NCBI RefSeq assembly: GCF_030936135.1
Contig: NC_082597.1
Coordinates: 80,458,495-80,522,494 of the forward strand
Length of the DNA: 64,000 nucleotides
Reading direction: 5' to 3'
Source: Gavia stellata
Taxonomy: Eukaryota > Chordata > Aves > Gaviiformes > Gaviidae
The translations under genes were made by a program, and so were the position numbers. Of this stretch, positions 13,101 to 24,896 are shown piece after piece (the first letter of the stretch is position 1; every line of letters begins with the position of its first letter). The notes below the pieces were generated by a model. That model made no database searches and was not told the origin of the DNA. It worked only from the letters and a program-made list of their open reading frames with translations.

Positions 13101-14254
13101 ATAATCATAAACATATTAAAAATGTTTAAACCCTTGGTTTATGTTCAGCCTGCAAAAAGAAGGGCAGAAGATCAGTGAGGGTGAAGCACAGGGCTGCAAA
13201 CCCGATGTTTTATTTCCTATGTGAAGGTCTGCCTTGGACTTCTCATGACTTATTTGAAGCTGCACCCACTTACCTCAGATATAAATTTGGCTTGTTGACT
13301 CTCCGGTCATTAAAAAATTGTTTCAAGCCACTGATCAAATGATGATGAGTTCCAGATAAACTTACACTGAAGAATGTGCATCTTCATGACCATTTGAAAT
13401 CTAAATGGGATATTATGAAATCAAATGGGGCAGAAGATTTTTTAAGCAGGGGAATTTCAAGTAGAGGATACGACTTTCCAAGACATTATTTCTTGGCAAC
13501 TGTGTAAGCTCAGAAGAACTTCCTAGTCAGGAACATATGAGGACAGATTCTTTTGTGAGCCAGTCAGTGGAGACATTTATGGGAAAATGGTAGATGCAGT
13601 TTGTGTTCCAGAATATAAAAGGAAAAAGAAGTCCCTGTTAGAAGGGCGTATCTAATTACTAAGTTGCAGAAACTGTATGTTTGTTCATCTGTTATTTTGT
13701 ATGAGGACTTACAATTAAATGATGTCGACTACAGTTTAAGACAAATGGTTATTATAACTGATGATTCATTTTAAATACCTTCTTACCGTATAGTGCTGGC
13801 AGGAGATCAGGATGCAGTTGCACAAATGCTGTAAGCTGGACATCACCAGAAGAAGAGCTTGGTCCCCCATTTGGTTTACAGCATGTGAATGAAGAAAGGC
13901 TTGAACCACTGCCGAGGAGGCGGCAACATGGGAACAAGGATACACAGCAATCGGTAGGGAAAGAGTGAACCAACGTGTATCAGTGGCAGTCCCTACTCGC
14001 AGAGGGAGTGTACAGAGCTTGAAAAGATGCAAGCAGATGACTTGGTTGAGCCCAACTAACACGTTGCCGATGCCAAAAGGAGATGCTGCAGCTGACAGTT
14101 GCCTACCCTCTGCTTCTGACTGTGAGCTCCTGCCACTTTCCTTGCTGTGGATCTGGCATTGTTATAATGCAACATGAGCCGATTCAGCCTGCTAATCCAG
14201 CAGAAGTAGAGCGAGTTACTCTTTTTGACAGTCATTGGGTTGACGTTTGCTGTC

Positions 14255-14486
14255 TGACAATATTAGAAAAGAGCTCTTTACAATGAGGGTGGTCAAACAC
14301 TGGAATGGGTGCCTAGAGAGGTTGTGGCTTCTCCATCCTTGGAGTTGATCAGTGCTGGAATAGACAAGGCCCCAAGCAACCTGATCTAACTTGGGAGCTG
14401 GATTTAATGTTGAAGTTGGCCTTGCCATCTTCAGGGACCAGCTGGCCTCCAGAGATCCCTTCCAATGTGAAGTATTGTATGGTATA
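14255..14486 (+). mobile_element. CR1 LINE fragment (3' end)
   Basis: The sequence follows the conserved CR1 3' consensus: the segment reading as a 'lone case' of GAGGTTGTGG after CACTGGAATGGG, then a short variable block, and ending CAGAGATCCCTTCCAATG. It is 5'-truncated like nearly all avian CR1 copies, carries no coding capacity and lies in the DUSP16-CREBL2 intergenic region. Confidence 0.85.
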
Positions 14487-17400
14487 GAGGGGGCAGTCGT
14501 GATTCCTGTATCTTGTATCCTTATTTTACACTGAGAAATCTCAGCGCATCAGTATCCCTGGCTGAAAATTTATCTGTCAAACATTAAGGAAGTCCTGTCA
14601 TTATCATGACATTTCAGTGTATAAATTTCTATGTATAAATTTCTATGAGCAAAGCTATTTCAGGAGGAAGTTTATTTGGATGGTATAAATCAGTACTTTA
14701 AAAATATAAATATTGTGACGTTGATCTCATTATTGCTAAACCAAACATTATAAAGCCAGGTTATTAAAAATGTATTTATACTGTAAAAATTACTAAAGTA
14801 ACATGTACACAGTTAAAGTTTACAAACAAGCTTAAATTTATGTTGAAGAGAGACTCTACAATAATCATATGATAATACATAATGTATTTTAACTGGTCCA
14901 GATTAATCTCAGTGGGTGTTAAAAACATACTCAGATTCTGTCTCTACTTTGTCTCTCTGTGTCTTGCCTGTGATACAGCATGGCTTCTGAATTTTATTGG
15001 ACCAATAAAAGTTGTTGTGCTTAGCAACTGGACTTTTTATGGGAGCAAACTACATTTACATCTATTTAGAGGCCCTTTCACATTGGTAGGGGTGTGAAAA
15101 AAGACCCTGGAATAAAATGAGTCAAGGCTGTATATATGTAATTGAAGGAAAGGAGGTATGAAATCCTTCAACAACAGCAAAATCCCTAGTAAGAAGTGCA
15201 TACGCAAATATATCTTTAAAAAATCCCAGAGTTTTATTCTCAACCACACACCTCCCTCTCCATAGTTGTCCATGAGATGATAGTGTAGCTGCACAGGGTA
15301 TATTTACTTACAGTTAAATGTTCCTCAACGCTTCTGGAGTGGTGCCAAAGGGCTGTATTGTACCATTCTTTTGTTTCTTCTCAGTTGTGCAGCCAGATTG
15401 TGAACTTTATAAGCCAAAACCATACAAAGACAGCAACAAAGCCATCTAAATATTTTATGAATTATTATCATGCCAAGGAGGCTTATAATTTTTTGAAATT
15501 ATCTCCATTTTATATAGACTGTCAGCACAACGCATTCAGGGACATGTGTCTTTTCTGCATTTGAGGACAAACCAGTACAACCCTATCCTGATCAGTAAGG
15601 CACCTATCTCGTTTTCAGTGTTTTACGCAGGTATGCTGAAGTGGTTTGAGACTCTAGCCTTTCAAACAGACTTTTAAAATGTGCTTCCTATGGCACTGCA
15701 ATGTATTTTGGCGGGAACACGGCCATAGACTCCACATTGTGTTCGGAGAGAAGTGCAAACACAAATGCAACCACACTGCGAATTGTCTGGCACTAGGGGA
15801 TTTGGACCTGAGGTGGGCTGAGCAGGTCATGCAGGCGTTGCCCCACAGTGCCCACCAAATAAATGCGTTGCAGAGAAATTTGCCTCAGGGTGCTTGCCTG
15901 CGCAGATCGTTTCTACACGGTGAGAATCTGTACTGCACTGGCAGCGACTGCAACCTGTCTGGAACTACATGTTCTTTGCAGAGACTTTTTTCTATACCAG
16001 ATATTAAGTGAGTTGCTCCAGGTACATACACAGCGGCACTTTTCTAGGATGCCTGGATGCCCTGTAACACGGGCATTAAAAGTAGTAGTCTGCTGCCAAA
16101 ACTGATGCAAGAAAATCAGGAATTGAGACAGACGAGACCCCCAGTGTAAGTCACAAATTCCAGTTTCATTCTTTGAATGGATGTGTAGGACACCAATCAC
16201 CAACTTAAGTGGTGAATCAACCATTCTTTATTGAAACTAGGAATTCAAAAGTCATTTGTTTTGTTTGGACTTCATTTTCAAAATCCCGATTGTCTCCAAA
16301 ACATGCTGGGTCTGATCGCTAGTTTAGAGCAGCTAAAGATCTCATTCTTAAGGAGCGCATCTGCGCCGCCTCATAGCTTCTATACTCAGTTGAAAGTTAT
16401 GTCCAAGTGGGAGTCAAATGCTGACAGCAGAAAGCAGACAATTGCAGCTTGGCGGTATTCTACATTTGTGAATCTCTCTTGTGCCTGGCCAAAGCATGTG
16501 TGGAAGAGGAGTGAACTTGTAAGAGATTCTGCCCCTAAATCTCCACAGGGAGCAGAAATGATAAGAATCAGGCTTGCTCTTTCAGCACATCTATCTGCAA
16601 ATAGCTACAGTATAATACAAACAGACATAATAATCCAGTTTATTTTGGACGATTGATTAATGGGAACATTACTCATATACTCAGTGCATGACATTTCCTA
16701 TTACTTGTTCATATCATTTGAGAGTTAAAGGATATAAATACTTAGGAATTTGCCACCAGTTGGGTCACCACCTGTCTGCTGAACACATTAAAGGGGGAAA
16801 AGGGTGAGTTGTATTCCATGTAAGAATGCTGTAGCTATCTGAGGGACTCTGAGTAACATTGCTGACACTGTCAGGGGAAAATTTTCCATAGCAGTCTCAA
16901 CACAGATTCAGCAATAGGACCTTTTCTCCCTGACGTAGCTAGACATTTGAAGGACATTGAGAAAGATGGAGGTAGAGGGAAGGGAATGATTTCACTGAAG
17001 CAAGTTTACAGTGCTCTGGGGCTGACGATTTTTTCAATAAGACAAGTCACTAGACAGCTAAGGACTATAGATATATATATATGCAATCAAAGTGAACATT
17101 TAGCAAACAGCTGTTGATACGTATATAGATTAATTGCTTCTTTGGTTAATGTTTATACCTGACATTGTAACCGTTGGTTAATAAATAGCTCATTTGCGTG
17201 AAGAACTGGAGATGGTAAAAACAAAAAAAAAATCTGTAACAAACACACATGCAAATCCCCCACGTGCATTTCTTTTTGTGAAATACTGGTCAAACTGATG
17301 GCAAAGCTATTCTGTAGCATCACATCACTTGGTCCTGTAAAATGACTGCTGACGGGTCTATTCACGGCGTCTATAATTAGCTACTCACCTCCAAGTTTCA

Positions 17401-20400
17401 GTGATTTTGAGCAGCAGACTGATGTAAATGCTTTAAATCAGCCTCTGGAGACGCCTTTGAAACCAAGCAGACTAACACCTGACATGGGCATCAACATTAT
17501 GTACTTATGTCAGGCTTTCTCCTGCAGCTTAGCCTGGGCCTTAACACCCTGGAAAATGCATGGAGACAACTCATTGATGTCATATTTGGAAACAGATAGC
17601 TGTGGATCTCATGGGATCCTGGGAAGGATGAAAGGTCCTCTTGCTATAGGTCTACTGCCCTTGAATTACCTCACAGCATCATTTAACTCTTTTCTAGAGA
17701 TATGCCCTGTTAGACAGGAACTACTAATGGTCCCTTGTGGAGTGCCGTTCAGAAATTAATAGAGCTTTAACATACGCTGCTCCTGGGTCCGACAGCAAAA
17801 CTATCAGAGAACATGCAGGAAAGGGTCACAGTGCCACAGGGAGCTTCTGTTGCATGCAGAACCACACCGCACAGTCTGACTGTGAGGTTTGTAACACACG
17901 ACAGCGGAGATATAAATGGAGTAAGCTATTTCATATCATTTTCTGAAACTCTAGTGTCAGGCCCCAATTCTGGGGGACAATATAGTCTCCAGTCCCAAAT
18001 TCTTAAGGGAAATCCTGAGGTAGAAGCTAAAAAGAGACCACTTGTTTAAAAAACAGTTAGCTTGATTTCAGTACATACTAGTGTTTCACAGACCCCATCT
18101 CCCTTGGATCAGTCTTGTCTGAAATTTGTTTAACAGTATTGTAACATTCAAAAGAAAAAATAAAAGTCCACAGTGTGTTTTTTGATTTAAAATACAGTCC
18201 TTTTAGACACAGGGGAAAACCCCCAGATCTTGTACTTTAATGCTTTTTGCAAACTAGGCAGTATTTTCTAATTTTGATCTTATAATTACAAATAATCCTC
18301 CAAATCTTCCAACAGTCGCCACAAATCAATTATGCTTTCAAGTCAGAGATAGTCTGGAGCTTACAATTATTATATTTATATGTGAATGAGAAGGAGAAAA
18401 TTAGTAGATGTTTATATGCATTTGTAGTCAATTTTCTTGATTGTTATGTTTTTCATATGATAGTTTGAGAACTAGCAGTCTGACTTGCGAATTTAAATGC
18501 CATTTCTTCCAGCAAAGTCAAGACTGAAGTGAGCATAGTCAGAGTAGCAAAAGGCTAAAAGGGCAATAGATCCTCCAAAATAGCTGTATTGTGCCATAAC
18601 CCTGGGGACATGCCCGTGTCTACACTAAGCTGGTGCCACACTTGGGCATCCTGGTCCCCTATCACAAAGCAGGGCACCTGAATATGACACGGCTCCCGTC
18701 AGGACGATGCATTCAGGTTCCCTTTGCACGGAAACTGGAGAGGAGAGAAAGGAGCTGGCTCTTACCTAGGTCTCACCTAGATACTGGATGTGATCAGGGT
18801 GTATGCCTGACTGAGGAGCTTAACAGAGCTTCTGGGTCTCTCATTTTAGTTGTTACCTAAATCACTCCAAATGCCTGAGAAGCCGTTCCAATTTGCTGTG
18901 AGTTACCAAGAGAGAAGCACAGGACCATTTACATTCATTGTTTAGGTATCAATAGTACTTCCCAAGGAAGGTGACAGAGCATCAGGTCATGTGAAACTAA
19001 AAAGAGAAGTTTAAGACTATCTGCACTTTTTTACTGGGTCACACATGGTCCACTCGATAGGCAAAATTTTGCAACTTCACTGAAGTGAAATGCAAAATTT
19101 GGTCAGGCTATTTTTGTAAATGCATGCTTAAAAGTAATTTGTTCTAAAACCAACCTACTCAGGTGAATCAAACCATGGTAGCTCCAGCCATGTCAAAAAA
19201 GTGTTACCTGGTATTGTTCTGCCCCTTCCATCTGGCCACGCTTGCTGAGCATGATCGTGTCCATCTCTTAACTACTGCCAGGTGCCATCACGGACATGTT
19301 TGTCAATGAGGGTCGGTCAGCTCAGCCAGTTCAAGCAAAGGCTTATTCAGAGAAGTGGAGTAGATTGTTGGCCAAGGGGAAGGGCAGGAGAGGCAATATA
19401 GGCAAGGGAAAAGAAAACTTGGTGGTTGTTTCAGGACATATTGGTGGAGCAAGAGCTCTGCGACATGTCAGGAAGATTTTGAGAGCAGGGGAGAAGAGAG
19501 CTGACAGCCTGTTAAGGGTCTCTGTGCTTTGTTCTAGATGTTGGTCAAACAGCACATTTTTATTTCCCCTGTATGGATGGGCAAGGCAGGCAGCCTGCCA
19601 GCTCCCAAAAACCTGCTGCTTATTTTGCTTGTTGCCTCGAAATAGCCCTGCGAATGAGTTTGTGTTATCCAGGAGTGTGTTCTTGATTGTTAATAGAACA
19701 CTTTTCATGGTGCAGCCTTTGATCCTGTAAGTAACTTCTCTTCACATGAACAGTCTCATTAAACACAAATCCGGTTAAACGCAAATACGAGTCTCATCAG
19801 CAGTTACAACAATACTAGGAAATCCAATATTCTTAAACACAGTTGCAAAACAGAAGCTAGCCGATATGATGCTGGCTTAAGATGGAGTGAGCAGTGCAGA
19901 CCAGGGCAAAGCACTGTGTTTGATGACCTGACCCTTCACATGAAACGCAATGACATTTCATAAAGTAGTCCAGGTCATCATAGAAGTCCTCTGACCCAGT
20001 TACAACGCAGATCCAGCTTGCCATACGAGTCCTTCATTTTGTGCTCAGGCTATGCCGAAACCTTGCTCATGCCCTTGAACAAGACAACAGTATCAGACTC
20101 AGATTAGTAAATGTTTTGAGTGTGAGCACAGCCCATGCCATAGCATCTGGGTCTGGACAAAACTGCTTAAAATGATTTTAAGTGTTGCAGAAAGCAACCA
20201 GAAATACTTTCACCAGAATGGCCAGCTACAGGCAGCAGTTTTTGGCTGGCTCTAATAGGTATGCATATGCAGGCATATTTGTTTGCGTAGGCCAAAGGGG
20301 AGAAGCGCGTTGCAAAATATCTTAAGAACAAAAAATGATACTGAGCTGAAGTGGATTTTTAAACCTCTTGAGAATGAACAATATGCTTTTTTACTAAACC

Positions 20401-22439
20401 AGTTGTGCATAGAGATCAATGTACACAATTAAAAGAAAAAGACTAATCCTGCTGTAAGTTCACCTCAAGTATTTCATGAATTTCACATGATCCACCCACT
20501 TTTTTCTGTACCTCTGCAATTACCATATCAGCAGCAATAATTCTCTGTTGTTCAAGTGCCAGATACAACATGGCTCTCACATTCCTGAACGTGGCATATT
20601 ATGCTGCTCTGTTTGTTTGTTGTTTCGGAACAAGATTAAATTTTATTCACTTGCGCACCGCATTGAACTTTAACCCACTCTTCGTCATCTTCTTAATCAG
20701 TGATTTGTTTGTCTTGCTCTTTGGTTCTCAGTTTTTTATATTTAGTTTAAATTCTGCATGAAATCCATGTTATTCAAATGCCTTTTTGAACCATTCCTAG
20801 TTTTCCACCCTATCTTACTTGGAACTATCAATCACATGCGTGAAGTATAGAGCATCTGACTTTTTTTTCTGCCTTCTACTAGCTAGTTAGAAAATGGAAG
20901 TAGCTCATTTCCAGCTGCAGCATGAACATTTTCATGCAATAAAATTTACAAATAGCTGATCGATTCAGCAATAGAAAAGCTTCAGGAGCACTGTTTCAAG
21001 ATTTTGCTTACATGGGAAAGTTATTTTGGCTAGATAAAGCTATAACTGTTCTCTGTGTCTGTGTGTGTATGCAGAGGACGAGCCGATTATTCCATATTAA
21101 CTTATTTTGAGTCCATTTTACTTGAGAAGTTAATTTGCAATAGCTAAACAGGAAGAACTCCCCTTGTAGACATGACTTCAAGCATTTGAAACTACAGAAG
21201 GTGCTCATCTTGTCACAAGGTAGAACATTTAGCAAATAGGAGAGCAAACCCCTTATCAACACTTAAGTATACAGTGTCTAGCAAGTAGTCACAGATCAGG
21301 CTCCCAATGTGCTGTGCTTTGTTCAAACACTGATTAGATTTTTAAAATCAGCTTTCAAAGAGCTTGTATTTTAAATAGAGTTTTCTTTTAATCATACCAA
21401 CGAGGTGATCAATCACTGTACTTGTTAGCATGTGCTGTTCATGTGTTTACCAGGTCTTTCAGAGCTTTAGCATATATAGCTTATTTCTCTAATGTAAAAA
21501 AAAAAAAATATATCTGGTATACTTTTATCATAGTTCTGTAAGGGACAATAAGATATAGACTCTTATGTAAATAAACATTTTTGTCACTCCCCAGTGACAA
21601 ATAATTTAACTGATGGATATAAATGACAAGTTGAGGGTGATCTCTGTCTCAGTATCAACAGTCTAAAAACTGAAAGACAGGGAGTGTCTTCCTGTATTTC
21701 CAGAAATGTTTCTTGGGTATCAGATTAAAGGGTATAGGACAATGCAATTTCTTTATTTGTTCTACAAAAAATCCAAGGATTGAAAGACGGGCTATTCTTG
21801 CACAATCTTTCCCCACATGGCAAATGAGTTAGCATCTCTATTAAAGCAATTGGCATCTTGATACATTTGGAAAACAAACAAGAAAATAGCTTAATGTCAT
21901 CCTTGTTTTCCCATCCATGAATGAACTGATCTCAAAGGCTCTGAATCTGTGAAGACTCCACAAATGGACAGTGGAGCAATTTCAACAAAATGCTGAGTCT
22001 TGATACCCACAGGTTGCAAGATTTATTCTTATTTCAGGCAGTTTTTCAGAGGAACAGGTTTCCATTTGCCCAAATTAAAACATTTACCGTTCTAGAAAGA
22101 GAGAATAAACACCTCTTTTAATAAATATAATTCATTTGAGCAGGGAACTGCCAAGAGTTATTGTGTAAGACAATTTGTGACATTGGGTTTAATACAAGGT
22201 AGTGTTTCCTTGGTGTGCATCACTATGGTTGAGCAATAAAACCATCAGGATGTCTCAGAGAATCGCTTAGGAATGAGCACTTACTAGGAAAAATAGTAAC
22301 CTGCAGTTAGTGAGGGTGAGCTGGTCTAGTACACGGATCATCTGCCTTTATTTTAACCAAGGGAGTTTTACTTAAAAAACTTAATCCACTTGTGAGTCTT
22401 TGGGGGTCAAAATGGTGACCTGTTAGACAACACAAAAAA

Positions 22440-22765
22440 AAGAAAAGCCCTGCTGGGTCAGACCATGGGTCCATTTAGTTCCATATTCTGTCTCTGGGAG
22501 TGGCAGGAGGAGACACTTTTTAGGGAGACTATGTGAACTTGGCCTTTTTCTGTGCTCTGCTCCTCTCATACATCCCCAGTATCTCAAACTGTTAGATTAG
22601 GGATGGTGGAGAACACAACCCTTTAGTACCTCTTTATGAAATATAAATCTAATCCTTTTTTGAACCTGCTGAACTCTCTGCCTTACAATGTCCTGCGGCA
22701 GTAAACTCCAAGAGTTCAGTATTTGCTTTGTAAAGTACTTTCGTCTAGCTGTTAAAATTGGTTTA
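22440..22765 (+). mobile_element. Old sauropsid interspersed repeat (CR1-like 3' region)
   Basis: The block starts with GCCCTGCTGGGTCAGACC, contains CATGGGTCCATTTAGTTCC, and ends around a segment with GTCCTGCGGCAGTAAACTCC and GTAAAGTACTTTCG. It resembles an ancient repeat common in reptile and bird genomes and related to CR1 3' regions. It is strongly diverged. I recognise the pattern but cannot name the subfamily without a repeat library. Confidence 0.5.
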
Positions 22766-24507
22766 AAACATCATAAGCTTGTGCACTATATATGTGCATA
22801 TGTATAATATTCAATTCCGTTCACAACTGTTGTGACAGACTCCCATTCAATTTGCATGTTCGTATTTATCCAGGAGGATGGCATAGCTGTAGCAGAAAAG
22901 CAGACTGAAATGCATATTTTGAGTTATTGCATGCTAAAATATGGAAGCTCTTAAAGTGTTTAGGCAGGGAACTTGTGCTTATCCTGGTCAGAAGCTGAGC
23001 GCTCTGCTTCTTAAGTGATATAAAGCAGAATGGGTAGCGTGGGGTAATCTAGTGGAAGGAAAAGATGCAGCTGTAACTTTAATTTGCTGGTTAAAAGGAT
23101 TCTGGCCTTTCTGAATCAGCATCAGGGCTCTGTCTAATCTCCTTCCTCCACTCATGTTGCAACAGAGGGTTGCCTAAGTGAGCTATGTTGGCTCTTTGCC
23201 ACTCAATATTTCCCTTCACCAGGGAAACCCCCAACTGGCTTTTAAAGCCAGCTTTATGGCCCCAGGATAGTGCCAAAGGTGGTACGAGGCGCCTCACCAC
23301 CTTCTTCAAGAATTTGAAGGCAAAAATGGGGGAGGGGATCCCAGGAGACAACCTGGGCAAGCTCATAGTGAGCTACTCCTTCCACTTTATTAGCTGATGC
23401 CTCTTGCTTAAGATACTGATCATCCCTGCTTTTTTATGATTCTTATTTCAGGGGCAGAGTTGCAAGAACTTATTCATCGGTTTTGGACAGGCGAATAGGA
23501 AGCAGCGTGCGAACTGCCTTGTCTTCGACAACTGAAAAGCAGATAAGCTTATAGAAGAAAACACTTCTGAAAGTGCTTTGTCTCTGCCATCCAGAAAGCA
23601 TATCCCTCCAAGAGGAAGGTCTGTGATTCAGGGGGAAAATCCCATGACAAAGCCTTTAACCCTAACAATTGCATGTAAGAGAGATTAAGTCATGGGAAAC
23701 TCTTGTGAACACAGTTGCATGAATAAAAAGAAACATGCAGCAACATGAAACATGCCTGGCTTCAGGTTTCGCTGCAAACTTGAAACACGGACCACATTTG
23801 CAGAGTTGTTCGCTGGGGTACATGCGTCTTTTGAGCAAGCAGGGGCCTAATTTCAAAGGAGCTGGTGTGTGTGTGGGGGCACAGCTTGTCTTTGCATCAA
23901 ATGCGTTCGACATTGACCTTTTCTGGTATGTGTCGATGTGAAAAGGAGAGGAAACCTGTTATTCTCAAAGGATTACGGGGACTGCTTCTTTAGATTTGGG
24001 GTGGCTCAGGATCTCGGGCCCAGGACTCCACGCAGCGTCCCAGTGAGCAGGAAGACTCCATTCTCTCCTCAGGAACTCGAAGGGCAAAGCAAGGCGAAGG
24101 ACAGCAGAAACTTGTTTCTTTTTTTTAATGCTGAAGCCATCACACGGCTGCTCAGCTGGAACCTTAACGCCTCTGTAACAATCACCAGAGGCTGCTGTGG
24201 GGCTGGGCTGCAGTCTAGTCTGGACATGGAGGAGAAGGAAGCACCGGTGGTAGTCACAGCGGCAGGGAAGATGGGGGTTAAAATTTGGGCTCGGAGCTCG
24301 AGAGAGCCTGTGGGAGAGGCAGGACCGACAGCCACCCCCACGGAGGATAAGAGACAGAGGAGGACTGGCCGCGGGCCGCCCGGCCTCCCGAGCCCCCGCC
24401 GCTGCCGCTGCCGCCGCGTCGGCTGGGGCTGAGGAAAACGCCCGCCTCTGCTGGAGGCAGGGACGGGGACAGCCCGCCCGCGGCGAGGCGGGCAGGCCCT
24501 CAGAGCC

Positions 24508-24670
24508 TTCTGGGAAGTGTAGTTTTCCCGCCCAGCTGGGCGGGGACCAATCGCCGCCCCGCTCCCCGCCTCACCCCTGCGGGGCCTGCTGGGAGTTGTA
24601 GTTCATCCCGCCCTCCACCTCGGCAGCAGCCAATGGCGGCGGAGCCGGGCAAGACTACCCTTCCCAGCGC
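24508..24670. promoter_or_regulatory. Three ZNF143/THAP11 (SBS-type) motifs
   Basis: Three copies of the ACTAC-N-N-N-TCCCAG motif lie within about 160 bp: on the minus strand at 24508-24523 and 24586-24602, and on the plus strand at 24654-24670. The motif is a well-known promoter element bound by ZNF143 and THAP11/HCFC1. The first CCAAT box lies between motifs 1 and 2, and the second lies between motifs 2 and 3. Factor occupancy is inferred from the motif. Confidence 0.65.
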
Positions 24671-24881
24671 GCACCGCTCCGCCGCCGCTCCCCCGCCCGC
24701 CCAGCGCGGGGCGGGGCGGGCGGCTGTAAACAAACAGGGCGGCGGGCGATGGCGGCTGCTGCGGGCCGCGCTGGGGGTCTGTGAGTGCCGGTGTCCGCCG
24801 GGGCGGGGACGGGCGCGGGCGGCTCCGGTGCGCTCCCCGTGCAGGAGCTGCGGCGGTGCGGGGCCGGGGCTGGCGGCACAC

Positions 24882-24896
24882 ATGGATGACAGCAAG
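24882..24896 (+). CDS. CREBL2: CREBL2 coding exon 1
   Basis: Fifteen coding bases encode MDDSK and are followed by the donor GTAAGG at 24897. The exon ends on a codon boundary (phase 0). The 5'UTR extends left into the CpG island, and its exact start is not visible. Confidence 0.95.

Larger units (their letters stand above)
6901..23900. other. Intergenic region between DUSP16 and CREBL2
   Basis: About 17 kb of mostly AT-rich sequence with no supported gene. The open frames are scattered, under 150 codons and lack recognisable domains. Listed separately are a repeated bZIP-like motif near 7.1 kb, a CR1 fragment near 14.3 kb and an older interspersed repeat near 22.5 kb. The rest shows only short A/T runs and a small TA repeat near 17,070. 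Distal regulatory elements of either flanking gene could lie here but cannot be identified from one sequence. Confidence 0.6.

Noticed and set aside
15679-16656. Two mid-length plus-strand frames (110 and 141 codons)
   Set aside because: Neither shows a domain, signal peptide or neighbouring exon; both look like chance frames in intergenic DNA.
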